Origin: Sphingomonas sp. PP-CE-3A-406
Lineage (GTDB): Bacteria; Pseudomonadota; Alphaproteobacteria; Sphingomonadales; Sphingomonadaceae
Assembly: GCF_003688625.1 (NCBI RefSeq)
Contig: NZ_RCWY01000001.1
Span: 310,001 to 374,000 of the forward strand
Direction: 5' to 3'
Length of the DNA stretch: 64,000 bases
Shown here: positions 16,200 through 28,199 of the stretch, one piece after another
Layout of the letters: the number at the start of each line of letters is the position of its first letter
How positions within the stretch are numbered: the stretch's first letter is position 1
Notes under the pieces: model-generated
Seen by the model: only the letters and a program-made list of their open reading frames with translations
The model's database searches: none
Told to the model about the DNA's origin: nothing
Translations under genes and position numbers: made by a program

Positions 16200-19043
16200 A
16201 TGGTTCCGTTTCGTACGCGCATGCTGATTGGCGGATCGCTGGTCGTGATCGCGGGCATCGCGATGCCTGCCGCCATGCCGGCGTTCGCGCAGACTGCCCC
16301 CGCGCCCGTGCCGCCGCCGTTTCCCGCGCAGACCTCCTCCGACCAACAGCGTGGCACGCTCAATGCCGATCAGGCCGCCGCGCAGGGCGTCTCGAACGAC
16401 GACATCGTCGTGACCGGCGTTCGCGAGAGCCTTCGGTCCGCGCAGGCGATCAAGCGGAAGTCCGACCAGATCGTCGACTCGGTCAACGCGCAGGATATCG
16501 GCAAGCTTCCCGATGCCAACACGGTCGAGGCATTGCAGCGGATCACCGGCGTCCAGATCCAGCGCCGCTACGGCGAAGGCGCGACCGATTTCGATCACCG
16601 CACGCAGCCGGCGATCACCGTCCGTGGTCTCACACAGGTCAGCAACTTCATCGATGGCCGCGCGGCGATCTCCGCGTCGGGCGGTCGTACGCTCGACCTC
16701 GAAGCGGTGCCGCCGGAATTGCTGTCGGGTATCGACGTGTTCAAGAACCCGCCCTCGTCGACGATCGAGGGTGACGTCGCCGGCGTCGTCAACATCCGCA
16801 CGCGCCTGCCGTTCGATTCGCCGGGCCAGTTGGTCAGCGCCACGCTGAAGGGCAATTATTACGACCGTGCCGACAAGTTCGGTGGGTCGGGGTCGGCGCT
16901 ATACAGCAACCGCTTCCAGACCGGCGTCGGCGAGATGGGCATCCTGCTCAACGCCAGTTATGCGAAGAGCGCCTATCGCCAGGACGCGTTGCTGATCGGC
17001 CAGTTCGGTCCCGTCCCGAAGACCAGCAATATTCCCGGCGCCCCCGCCAATGCGCAGGTGCCGTTCGGCGAGCAGATCTACGACGATGGTGGCAACCGCA
17101 ATCGACTAGGCATCGCCGGCGCGTTCCAGTGGCAGGCCGCGCCCAACTTCCTGTTGACGGCGCAGGCGCTCTACTCGCGGTACAAGTTCGCCCGTCAGGG
17201 CAAATATTATTACTTCAACAACAACGGCAATACGGCAACGACGCCGACCGACGGCGCGGCGTTTACGTTCGATTCGGCCGGCTATGCAACGTCCGGCTCG
17301 CTGTCGAACCAGGTGTTCGAATCGGCGCGGTACGATCAGGATCTGACGAACACGACGGGCAACTATACGCTGAATGCTAAGTGGGATGTCACCGACCGGC
17401 TGCACATGAAGTTCGATGCGCAGTATTTGAAGTCGTCCTACGATGCCGATCGCAACGGGTTCGTCGTCTCGCTGTACGACCAGACCGGGCAGACCCCGTA
17501 TTCGGCCAAGAACCAGAGCATCGTCGATTTCGATCTGCGCGGATCTCGTCCGGTGTGGAACGTGCGCAACCCCGCGTTGCTGTCGGATCCGAACAACTAT
17601 GCCTTCACCTATATCGCGGATTCGATCACGCGGAACGATGCCGACCAGCTCGCGCTGCAATACGACCTTGAATATGACGTCGAGGGCAGCGTGCTGCAAA
17701 AGCTGCGCGTTGGCGCGCGGTATGCCGACAGCACCGTCGACCTGCGTGGCACGTGGAATGCCTATTGCCTGCTGCCGACCGGTCCTAATCCGAGCTGCTC
17801 GTCGGCTGCTGGCATTCCGTTCGTTCCGGTCTCTGCGCACCCCGAATTGACGATGGGCGGGCCTTCGAAAAACTTCTTCGATGGCAAGACGCTGCCGGGC
17901 GGGATCGTGTATCCTAGCTTTGCTGCGGGCAGCGGATTGTTCGACAGCATCACCAAGACCGAAGCGCTGTTCGGCGGCACGTCGAAGACCGCGTTCACCC
18001 CCGGCGATCTCAATCACCAGACCGAGCGCAGCGTCGCCGGTTACGTGATGGCGGACTACGAGACTGCGATCGCCGGGCTCAAGATCGACGGCACGGCAGG
18101 TGTGCGTGTGGTGCAGACCAAGACCGGATCGCAGGGGACGGTCTTCAACAGCGACGGGACGCTCGCGCCGCTCGAAGTGAACCGCCAATACACCAAGGCG
18201 CTGCCGAGCTTCAATTTGCGCGCGCATCTGACCGAGAAGCTGCAGGCGCGTTTCGCCTTCAGCAAATCGTTCGCGCGGCCGAATTTCGATCAGCTGTCGA
18301 CCAACGTCACGCTTAACGCCGCAACGGTTGTGAGCCCGATCACGGGCCGACCCAGCGGTGGCTCGGGCAATCCGTATCTGAAGCCGATCACCTCGACCAA
18401 TTTCGACGGCACGCTCGAATGGTATTTCGCGCCGACCGGCTCGTTCACGTTCGGGGCGTTCTACAAGAAGGTCGACGGGTTCCTCGCGGGCGGCACGGTC
18501 GTCCAGACGTTCAACGGCACCGCCTACGACATCGGCACGACGGTCAACACGGGCAAGGGTAACATCAAGGGCTTCGAGACCGCCTATCAGCAGTTCTTCG
18601 ACTTCCTGCCGGGCGCGTTGAAGGGCCTCGGAATCCAGGCCAATTACACCTTCGTCGACAGCAGCGTTTCGAACCCGTTCGCAACCACCGGCTCGGCGAT
18701 CCCGACGCAGGTGCCGCTCGAGAAGCTCTCGAAGCACAGCTACAATCTGGTCGGTTTGTACGAGAAGGGGCCGATCACCGCGCGTCTGGCGTGGAGCTGG
18801 CGCGGCAAGTATCTTGACACGACGTCGGGCAGCGGCGCGAACGGCATACCGCAGTTCCAGAAGCCCTATGCTTCGCTCGACAGCTCGATCAGCTACAACA
18901 TCAACGAACATTTCGCCTTCTCGGTGGATGCGGTGAACCTGACCAATCGGATGAACGTGACGTACATCGGCACGACCAGCCAACCGCTGCAATACACGCT
19001 CAACGATCGCCGCTTCGGCTTCTCGTTGCGCGCCACCTACTGA
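16200..19043 (+). CDS. TonB-dependent receptor, Caulobacter-type carbohydrate class
   Basis: A 947-residue receptor with a signal peptide ending near AMPAFAQ. The plug carries DDIVVTGVRESLRSAQAIKR and SDQIVDSVNAQDIGKLPDAN, the opening motif of the TIGR01782 group of Caulobacter/Sphingomonas/Xanthomonas receptors linked to plant-glycan use. The barrel closes with VDAVNLTNRMNVTYIG and ends RFGFSLRATY with a terminal aromatic residue. It heads the plus-strand glycan operon and probably imports arabinogalactan oligosaccharides. No SusD-like partner is present, as is normal for these bacteria. FadR-type operators lie upstream and an intrinsic terminator follows the stop, so it may be expressed more strongly than the genes behind it. 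Confidence 0.9.
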   Translation: MVPFRTRMLIGGSLVVIAGIAMPAAMPAFAQTAPAPVPPPFPAQTSSDQQRGTLNADQAAAQGVSNDDIVVTGVRESLRSAQAIKRKSDQIVDSVNAQDIGKLPDANTVEALQRITGVQIQRRYGEGATDFDHRTQPAITVRGLTQVSNFIDGRAAISASGGRTLDLEAVPPELLSGIDVFKNPPSSTIEGDVAGVVNIRTRLPFDSPGQLVSATLKGNYYDRADKFGGSGSALYSNRFQTGVGEMGILLNASYAKSAYRQDALLIGQFGPVPKTSNIPGAPANAQVPFGEQIYDDGGNRNRLGIAGAFQWQAAPNFLLTAQALYSRYKFARQGKYYYFNNNGNTATTPTDGAAFTFDSAGYATSGSLSNQVFESARYDQDLTNTTGNYTLNAKWDVTDRLHMKFDAQYLKSSYDADRNGFVVSLYDQTGQTPYSAKNQSIVDFDLRGSRPVWNVRNPALLSDPNNYAFTYIADSITRNDADQLALQYDLEYDVEGSVLQKLRVGARYADSTVDLRGTWNAYCLLPTGPNPSCSSAAGIPFVPVSAHPELTMGGPSKNFFDGKTLPGGIVYPSFAAGSGLFDSITKTEALFGGTSKTAFTPGDLNHQTERSVAGYVMADYETAIAGLKIDGTAGVRVVQTKTGSQGTVFNSDGTLAPLEVNRQYTKALPSFNLRAHLTEKLQARFAFSKSFARPNFDQLSTNVTLNAATVVSPITGRPSGGSGNPYLKPITSTNFDGTLEWYFAPTGSFTFGAFYKKVDGFLAGGTVVQTFNGTAYDIGTTVNTGKGNIKGFETAYQQFFDFLPGALKGLGIQANYTFVDSSVSNPFATTGSAIPTQVPLEKLSKHSYNLVGLYEKGPITARLAWSWRGKYLDTTSGSGANGIPQFQKPYASLDSSISYNINEHFAFSVDAVNLTNRMNVTYIGTTSQPLQYTLNDRRFGFSLRATY

Positions 19044-19061
19044 CCTTCCCGTCCCCCTCTG

Positions 19062-19097
19062 CCGGCGTGGCGTTCCCCTGCCACGCCGGTATTTTTT
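19062..19097 (+). terminator. Intrinsic terminator after the TonB receptor
   Basis: CCGGCGTGGC (19062-19071) and GCCACGCCGG (19080-19089) form a perfect 10-bp GC-rich stem with an 8-base loop. TA and then six T (19092-19097) follow. This is a canonical Rho-independent terminator for the plus strand. It lies between the receptor stop and the DUF6445-like gene, so downstream genes depend on read-through or on another promoter. Confidence 0.85.
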
Positions 19098-19102
19098 CGG
19101 AT

Positions 19103-19837
19103 ATGAATTCGGTCATGACGATCCAGCAAAGGACCGCGGACCACAATGTGTCGGTCCAGTATATCGGAAACGAGCGCGAACCCGTGGTCGTCGTCGATCG
19201 CGCGTTGGGAAACGTCGACGGCCTGGTCGACTATGCCGCGACACGCTCGACATTCGCGGGCGCGGCGTCGGTCGGTATCGGCTATCCGGGGCTGCTCGGG
19301 CCAGCCCCCGCCGACTATATCGACCGGATGGTGCGCCTCGTCCTGCCGTTGATCGCGGAGTATTTCGGCGTCGGCGCTGTGATGCCGGTGCGGGCGCGCG
19401 GCAATTTCTCGCTCGTGACGACCGATCCGACCGCGCTGACGCCGGATCAGCGCGTGCCGCACGTCGATGCGGTCGACCGGCTCCAGTTCGCAACGGTGCA
19501 TTATCTGTGCGGCGAACGGCACGGCGGTACGGGTTTCTTTCGCCATCGCGACACCGGGTTCGAAACCGTCGATGCGGCGCGGGCGGCGGGGTATCAGTCC
19601 GCGCTGGACCGCGAGATGGCCGACCCGGCCAACCTCCCCACCGGCTATCCCGGCGCGATCGACGATTCGTTGTTCGCGCGGATCCACGATGTCGCGGCGA
19701 GGCCCGACCGGCTGATCCTCTACCGCGCCGCGCTGCTGCATTCGGGGCTGATCGCTACGGTCGATGCCACTGCGGCGGATCCGCGACGCGGGCGCCTCAC
19801 CGGCAATCTCTTTCTCACGGGCCGGAGCGCGGCATGA
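19103..19837 (+). CDS. DUF6445-like protein, 2OG-Fe(II)-oxygenase-like pattern
   Basis: A 244-residue protein of the kind found beside TonB receptors and tryptophan-halogenase-like genes in sphingomonads (DUF6445 by recognition). It has His120-x-Asp122 in PHVDAVD and His213 in LLHSG, with Arg/Lys-poor strands between. That is the HxD...H spacing of double-stranded beta-helix Fe(II)/2-oxoglutarate enzymes. There is no signal peptide, so it is cytoplasmic. The start at 19103 (or the ATG at 19115) is chosen because an upstream in-frame start would lie in the terminator stem. Its stop overlaps the halogenase-like start as ATGA. The reaction and substrate are unknown; the metal triad is an inference. 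Confidence 0.65.
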   Translation: MNSVMTIQQRTADHNVSVQYIGNEREPVVVVDRALGNVDGLVDYAATRSTFAGAASVGIGYPGLLGPAPADYIDRMVRLVLPLIAEYFGVGAVMPVRARGNFSLVTTDPTALTPDQRVPHVDAVDRLQFATVHYLCGERHGGTGFFRHRDTGFETVDAARAAGYQSALDREMADPANLPTGYPGAIDDSLFARIHDVAARPDRLILYRAALLHSGLIATVDATAADPRRGRLTGNLFLTGRSAA

Positions 19838-21357
19838 GCGACCGGGCCTTGCGCAGCATCGCGATCATCGGGGGCGGTACCGCGGGATGGATGGCGGCGG
19901 CGGCGTTGGCGCGGGTGCTCGGCACGCACAATGTCGCGATCACGCTGGTCGAATCCGAGGAGATCGGCACCGTCGGCGTCGGCGAGGCGACGATCCCGCC
20001 GATCCAGGCGTTCAATGCGCTGCTCGGGATCGACGAGGATGCCTTCGTCAAGGCGACGATGGGCAGCTTCAAGCTCGGGATCGAGTTCGTCGACTGGCTG
20101 CGGCCGGGCACGCGCTATTTCCATCCGTTCGGCGTCTACGGCACCGATATCGGCGCGGTCCCGTTCGAAGGATTGTGGCACCGGCTTCGCACGCAAGGCC
20201 TGGCCGATCCGCTGGAGGCGTACTCGATCTGCGCACAGGCCGCGAAGGACGGCCGGTTCATGCGGCCGCTGACCGATGGCGGGAACACGCCGCTGCACCG
20301 GATCGGCTACGCATTCCACTTCGATGCGTCGCTGTATGCGCGGTTTCTCCGCACGCATGCCGAAGCGGCCGGCGTCGTGCGGCGCGAAGGGCGCGTCGTC
20401 GACGTTGCGCTAAGAGCAGCCGATGGGTTCATCGAGGCCGTCACGTTAGCATCGGGCGAGCGGATCGAGGCGGACCTGTTCGTCGACTGCTCGGGGTTCC
20501 GATCGCTGCTGTTGGGCGTAACGCTCGGCACCGGCTTCGAGGACTGGTCGCACTGGCTGCCCAACGATCGCGCGATCGCGGTGCCGACCGTGTCGAACGG
20601 GCCGCCGACGCCGTTCACCCGGTCGACCGCACGCGCGGCGGGCTGGCAGTGGCGGATCCCGCTGCAACACCGCACCGGCAATGGCTATGTGTTCTCCAGC
20701 GCTCATCTGTCGGAGGACGAGGCGACCGCGACGTTGCTCGCCAACCTCGACGGCGAACCGCTTGCCGATCCGCGGACGCTGCGGTTTCGCACCGGTCGCC
20801 GCGATGCGTTCTGGGTCAAGAACTGCGTCGGGCTCGGCCTGTCGAGCGGGTTCCTCGAGCCGCTCGAATCGACCAGCATCCATCTGATCCAGGCGGGGAT
20901 CGCGCGGTTGCTGGAGATGCTGCCGACCCGCGATTTCGAGGCGGCCGACATCCGCCGCTACAACCGTCTGATGACCGCGGAATATGACAGCATCCGCGAC
21001 TTCATCATCCTCCATTTCCATGCGACCGAGCGTGCCGACACGCCCTATTGGGATCATGTCCGGACGATGACGGTCCCGGAGACCCTCGCCGAACGCATCC
21101 GGATCTACCAGGCGACCGGACGCGTGTTCCGCGAGTCCGACGACCTATTCAGCAAGACGAGCTGGCTCGCGGTGATGGACGGGCAGGGGCTTCGCGCCAA
21201 GGAGTTCGATCCGCTCGCGGCAAGCCTGTCGGTCGACGACGCGCAGGCCCGGCTGGCGCGGATCGCGGCGGTGACCGCGGCGGCGGCGGCGCGGATGCCG
21301 CCGCACGCAGAATTTATCGCGCGTCATTGCGCCGGCGCGATTGCGTCGCGGACGTAA
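19834..21357 (+). CDS. Tryptophan-halogenase-family flavoprotein
   Basis: A 507-residue FAD protein. The dinucleotide-binding motif GGGTAGW lies at 13-19. The halogenase signature GWQWRIP is at 270-276 (W271, W273, I275, P276). Lys80 in SFKLGIEF and Glu345 in LESTSIHLI stand almost at the positions of PrnA Lys79 and Glu346, so the residues that make and orient hypohalous acid are kept. There is no signal peptide. It overlaps the DUF6445-like gene (ATGA) and lies within a glycan operon, not a natural-product cluster. Members in such loci have no established substrate. Halogenation is possible by active-site content; another FAD-dependent role cannot be excluded. Confidence 0.85.
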   Translation: MSDRALRSIAIIGGGTAGWMAAAALARVLGTHNVAITLVESEEIGTVGVGEATIPPIQAFNALLGIDEDAFVKATMGSFKLGIEFVDWLRPGTRYFHPFGVYGTDIGAVPFEGLWHRLRTQGLADPLEAYSICAQAAKDGRFMRPLTDGGNTPLHRIGYAFHFDASLYARFLRTHAEAAGVVRREGRVVDVALRAADGFIEAVTLASGERIEADLFVDCSGFRSLLLGVTLGTGFEDWSHWLPNDRAIAVPTVSNGPPTPFTRSTARAAGWQWRIPLQHRTGNGYVFSSAHLSEDEATATLLANLDGEPLADPRTLRFRTGRRDAFWVKNCVGLGLSSGFLEPLESTSIHLIQAGIARLLEMLPTRDFEAADIRRYNRLMTAEYDSIRDFIILHFHATERADTPYWDHVRTMTVPETLAERIRIYQATGRVFRESDDLFSKTSWLAVMDGQGLRAKEFDPLAASLSVDDAQARLARIAAVTAAAAARMPPHAEFIARHCAGAIASRT

Positions 21358-24642
<3,285 letters not shown>

Positions 24643-24654
24643 GTGAGGACCAGG

Positions 24655-25752
24655 ATGGAGCCGACCCGGCGCAGTCTGATCGTTGGCGGAGCGGCCACGC
24701 TGGCGGCCGCCTCGATTCCGGCCTTAGCGCGCGCGCCCGCTCACGCGTTCACACCGGGCGCGCTGTGGCCCGACGATCGCGGCGTGCACATCAACGCGCA
24801 TGGCGGCGGGCTGCTGCGACAGGGCGATCGCTGGTACTGGTTCGGCGAGCACAAGACGGCGGGCGAAGGCGGCAACGTCGCGCAGGTCGGCGTTCACGTC
24901 TATAGCTCGGCAAACCTCTACGACTGGCGCGACGACGGCATCGCGCTCGCCGTCTCGGACGATCCGAAGAGCGATATCGTCCGCGGCTGCGTGATCGAGC
25001 GGCCCAAGGTGTTGCGGGATCCGGTGTCGGGCCGGTTCGTGATGTGGTTCCACCTCGAACTGAAAGGGCGGGGTTATGCAGCCGCGCGCGCCGGCGTCGC
25101 GGTCGCCGACCGCGTGACCGGGCCGTACCGCTTCCTGCGATCGGGCCGCGTCGATCCGGGGCAGTGGCCGGTCAACGCGACCGACGCGGACAAGGCGGAC
25201 ACCGACAGCCATCTCGTCCGCGACCGGCCGGGCGGGCAGATGGCGCGCGACATGACGCTGTTCGTCGATGCCGACGGCACCGCGTGGCACGTCTATGCGT
25301 CCGAGGAAAACCGCACTTTGCAGGCGGCGCGATTGCGGTCCGACCTGACCGCGCATGACGGACGCTATTGGCGGTTGCTGCCCGGCGGCGCGAACGAGGC
25401 ACCGGCGATTTTTCGTGCGCGGGGGCGCTACTACATGATCACCTCGGGGCTGACCGGTTGGGCGCCCAACCCGGCGCGGTCGTTCGTCGCCGACCGGATC
25501 GAGGGACCGTGGACGTCGCTCGGCAACCCGGTGCGGGGCACGCCCGAGCAGGTCGCGACGACGTTCGGCGGGCAAAGCACCTTCGTCCTGCCGCTTCCCG
25601 ACAAGACCGGACGTGAGCGGTTCGTATTCATGGCGGATATCTGGCGTCCGAAGAACGCGATCGACGGCCGCTATGTCTGGCTGCCGATCGAATGGGAGGG
25701 CGACCGGCCGATCCTGCGCTGGCGCGATCGCTGGACACTGGAGGATACATGA
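24655..25752 (+). CDS. GH43 exo-beta-1,3-galactanase type (subfamily 24-like)
   Basis: A 365-residue enzyme with a twin-arginine signal (MEPTRRSLIVGGAATLAAAS). The ATG at 24655 is preferred over an in-frame GTG at 24643 because it puts the RR motif near the N-terminus. The five-bladed propeller shows INAHGGG and YWFGEHK, the opening of exo-beta-1,3-galactanases. The catalytic-type residues are Glu115 (IERPKV), Glu248 (NEAPA) and Gln307 (GGQSTFVL), matching Glu102, Glu208 and Gln263 of the Phanerochaete enzyme, which uses a Gln in place of an Asp base. It would peel galactose units, including branched ones, from the beta-1,3-galactan backbone. Stop overlaps the next start (ATGA). Confidence 0.82.
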   Translation: MEPTRRSLIVGGAATLAAASIPALARAPAHAFTPGALWPDDRGVHINAHGGGLLRQGDRWYWFGEHKTAGEGGNVAQVGVHVYSSANLYDWRDDGIALAVSDDPKSDIVRGCVIERPKVLRDPVSGRFVMWFHLELKGRGYAAARAGVAVADRVTGPYRFLRSGRVDPGQWPVNATDADKADTDSHLVRDRPGGQMARDMTLFVDADGTAWHVYASEENRTLQAARLRSDLTAHDGRYWRLLPGGANEAPAIFRARGRYYMITSGLTGWAPNPARSFVADRIEGPWTSLGNPVRGTPEQVATTFGGQSTFVLPLPDKTGRERFVFMADIWRPKNAIDGRYVWLPIEWEGDRPILRWRDRWTLEDT

Positions 25753-27095
25753 TCTGCATCGCTCTGCTCGCCGCCGCCGCGCTGCTCGTCGCGGCCGATG
25801 CGCCGCCGCCGCGCTGGGACACGGCCGGCGACCGCAATCCCTTGCTACCGGGCTATTTCGCGGACCCCTCGATCGTCCACGACCACGGCCGCTGGTACAT
25901 CTTCGCGACGATCGACCCTTGGGGCGACGACCGCCTCGCGCTCTGGACCTCGACCAACGGACGCGACTGGAGCTTCTCGACCCCCGCCTGGCCGACCAAG
26001 GCCGCCGCGACGAGCCCGAGTTCGGGGGACTCCAAGGTGTGGGCGCCGTCGGTGGTGAAGACGCGCGATGGCCGCTGGTTCATGTACGTCTCGGTCGGCA
26101 GCGAGGTCTGGGTCGGTACCGCGCCGTCGCCCGCCGGGCCGTGGCGCGACGCACACGGCGGCAAGCCGCTGATCGCCAAGGCGTTCGACCCCCGCTACCA
26201 CATGATCGATGCCGAGGCGTTCATCGACGACGACGGCCAGGCCTATCTCTACTGGGGCTCGGGGTGGAACTGGACCAACGGGCATTGCTTCGTCGTCAAG
26301 CTCAAGCCCGACATGGTCACGTTCGACGGCATGCCGAGGGACGTGACGCCGCCGCATTATTTCGAGGCGCCGTTCATGGTCCGCGCGGGGAAGCATTATG
26401 CGCTGACCTATAGCGACGGGAAGACGACCGAGGACACGTACAAGGTGTGGTACGCGATCGGCGACACGCCGTTCGGGCCGTTCCGCGAGGCTGCCAACAG
26501 CCCGATCCTGTCGACCGATCGCGCGCGCGACGTGATCAGTCCGGGGCATCATGCGATCTTCCGGTCGGGCGGACAGGCGTACATCCTGTATCACCGCCAG
26601 GGCCTGCCGTTTCCGCCACCCGGCGACGCGGTGCTGCGCCAGGTCGCGGTCGATCCGCTGACGATCCACGACGACGGGACGATCGCGACCGTCGTGCCGA
26701 GCCACGGCGGGATCGTCGAGGGGTTCGCCGCGCACCGCGATGCGGGGCTGCACTGGACCGCGCGCGGCGAGGGGGCCGATGCGTTGCACGGTCCTGCCCG
26801 CGCCGCCGACGACAATTACGCGACGCTGTGGCGACCCAAGCCGGGTGCGCCCGCGACGCTGGTCGCCGATCTCGGGTCGGCGCGAACGGTGCGCGAGAGC
26901 CTGGTGCGGATGGAATATCCGATCCGTCGCTACGCGCTGTCGATCGAGGCCTCCGCGGATGGCCGGACCTGGCGCCGCTTGGCGCGGACGACGGCGAGCG
27001 GATCGCCGATCGTGTTGCACCACGCCGCACCGACCCGCTATCTGAGACTGACCGTGCCGGCCGGTGCGGGCGTCTGGGAGTGGACGATCCGATGA
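25749..27095 (+). CDS. GH43 glycosidase with C-terminal discoidin-like module
   Basis: A 448-residue secreted protein with signal peptide MICIALLAAAALLVAAD. The GH43 propeller (about 25-315) has the three acidic catalytic positions: Asp in FADPSIVHD (base), Asp in HMIDAEAF (pKa modulator) and Glu in HYFEAPF (acid). The C-terminal 120 residues (DDNYATLWRPKPG, RYLRLTVPAG) resemble an F5/8-type-C discoidin or CBM32-type carbohydrate-binding domain. Likely activities are alpha-L-arabinofuranosidase, beta-xylosidase or beta-galactosidase; arabinofuranosidase would best suit arabinogalactan. It overlaps both neighbours by ATGA, so the three GH43-type genes are translationally linked. Confidence 0.82.
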   Translation: MICIALLAAAALLVAADAPPPRWDTAGDRNPLLPGYFADPSIVHDHGRWYIFATIDPWGDDRLALWTSTNGRDWSFSTPAWPTKAAATSPSSGDSKVWAPSVVKTRDGRWFMYVSVGSEVWVGTAPSPAGPWRDAHGGKPLIAKAFDPRYHMIDAEAFIDDDGQAYLYWGSGWNWTNGHCFVVKLKPDMVTFDGMPRDVTPPHYFEAPFMVRAGKHYALTYSDGKTTEDTYKVWYAIGDTPFGPFREAANSPILSTDRARDVISPGHHAIFRSGGQAYILYHRQGLPFPPPGDAVLRQVAVDPLTIHDDGTIATVVPSHGGIVEGFAAHRDAGLHWTARGEGADALHGPARAADDNYATLWRPKPGAPATLVADLGSARTVRESLVRMEYPIRRYALSIEASADGRTWRRLARTTASGSPIVLHHAAPTRYLRLTVPAGAGVWEWTIR

Positions 27096-28129
27096 CGAGA
27101 TACCGGCCGTTGGCGCTGTCTCTCGCGCTCGCGTTGCCCGCACTCGCATCGAGCGCCCCCGTCGCTAGGGCACAGCCGGCGATGCTGCGGATGCCCGATA
27201 TGCCGCTCCACGATCCCTGGATCGTCGCGGATCGGGCAACGCGGACCTATCATCTCTATACGCGCAATGAGCCGAAGATGTCGGGCGACCCGCGGATCGG
27301 CATCATGGCCTATACCAGCCGCAACCTGCGCGACTGGTCGCGGCCGCGTATCGTGTCGGTGATCCCGCCCGGTGGGTGGGCGAACGACGGGGCTTGGGCG
27401 CCCGAGGTGCATCGGTGGCGCGGGCGCTGGTATCTGTTCGCGACCTATCACAATGAATCCGCCGCGCTGAAGGTGCAGGGCGTGCGCAAGCTGCATCGCC
27501 GCGGCACGACGCTGGCAGTGGCGGACCGGCTCGAGGGCCCGTTCCTGCCGGTCCGTGGCGGCGCGCCGATCGTCGACCGCGAGACGATGACGCTTGACGG
27601 TTCGCTGTACGTCGATCCGGCGAAACGGCCTTGGATGGTCTATGCGCACGAGTGGGTGCAGACCGGCGACGGCACGATCGAGGCTGTGCCGCTGAACGAC
27701 CGGCTTGCGGCCAGCGGACCGCCGCGCGTGCTGTTCCACGCGTCGGCAGCGCCTTGGGCGGATGGCAAGCCGCAGGCCGAGGGCGACGTGATCCGCGTCA
27801 CCGATGGGCCCGAACTGTTCCGCACGCGCGCGGGGCGCCTGTTGATGCTGTGGTCGAGCTACGACCGCACCGGCTATGTCCAGGGGCTCGCCCGATCGCG
27901 CAGCGGGACGCTTGCGGGTCCGTGGCAGCAACTCGATCCGCTGGTCCGGCGCGACAGCGGCCACGGGATGCTCTTCCGCCGGTTCGACGGGACGCTGATG
28001 ATGGTGCTGCACCGTCCCTTCAAGAACGCGCGCGGCAAGCTATACGTCATGCGCGACGCCGGCGACCGCGTCGCGATCGTCCGCGAGGCGACCGATCTCG
28101 ATGGCGAGACCAATCCGACGCATCGCTGA
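27092..28129 (+). CDS. GH43-like family glycosidase
   Basis: A 345-residue protein with a signal peptide ending near PVARAQ. The propeller begins MPLHDPWIVADRATRTYHLYTRNEP, a GH43/GH117-like opening with the base Asp in HDPWIV. WAPEVHRW and DGPELFR hold the candidate acid Glu residues. It is the last gene of the plus-strand arm and overlaps the preceding GH43 by ATGA. It lacks the extra C-terminal module of its neighbour. Activity on arabinose side chains is plausible from context, but the subfamily is not recognised and the specificity is open. Confidence 0.72.
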   Translation: MTRYRPLALSLALALPALASSAPVARAQPAMLRMPDMPLHDPWIVADRATRTYHLYTRNEPKMSGDPRIGIMAYTSRNLRDWSRPRIVSVIPPGGWANDGAWAPEVHRWRGRWYLFATYHNESAALKVQGVRKLHRRGTTLAVADRLEGPFLPVRGGAPIVDRETMTLDGSLYVDPAKRPWMVYAHEWVQTGDGTIEAVPLNDRLAASGPPRVLFHASAAPWADGKPQAEGDVIRVTDGPELFRTRAGRLLMLWSSYDRTGYVQGLARSRSGTLAGPWQQLDPLVRRDSGHGMLFRRFDGTLMMVLHRPFKNARGKLYVMRDAGDRVAIVREATDLDGETNPTHR

Positions 28130-28199
28130 AGCGGTCACCATTACAGGACCAGCAGGCGCTGCGTCGACGGAATAGATCTCGGATGCTTTCGCGATGCGA

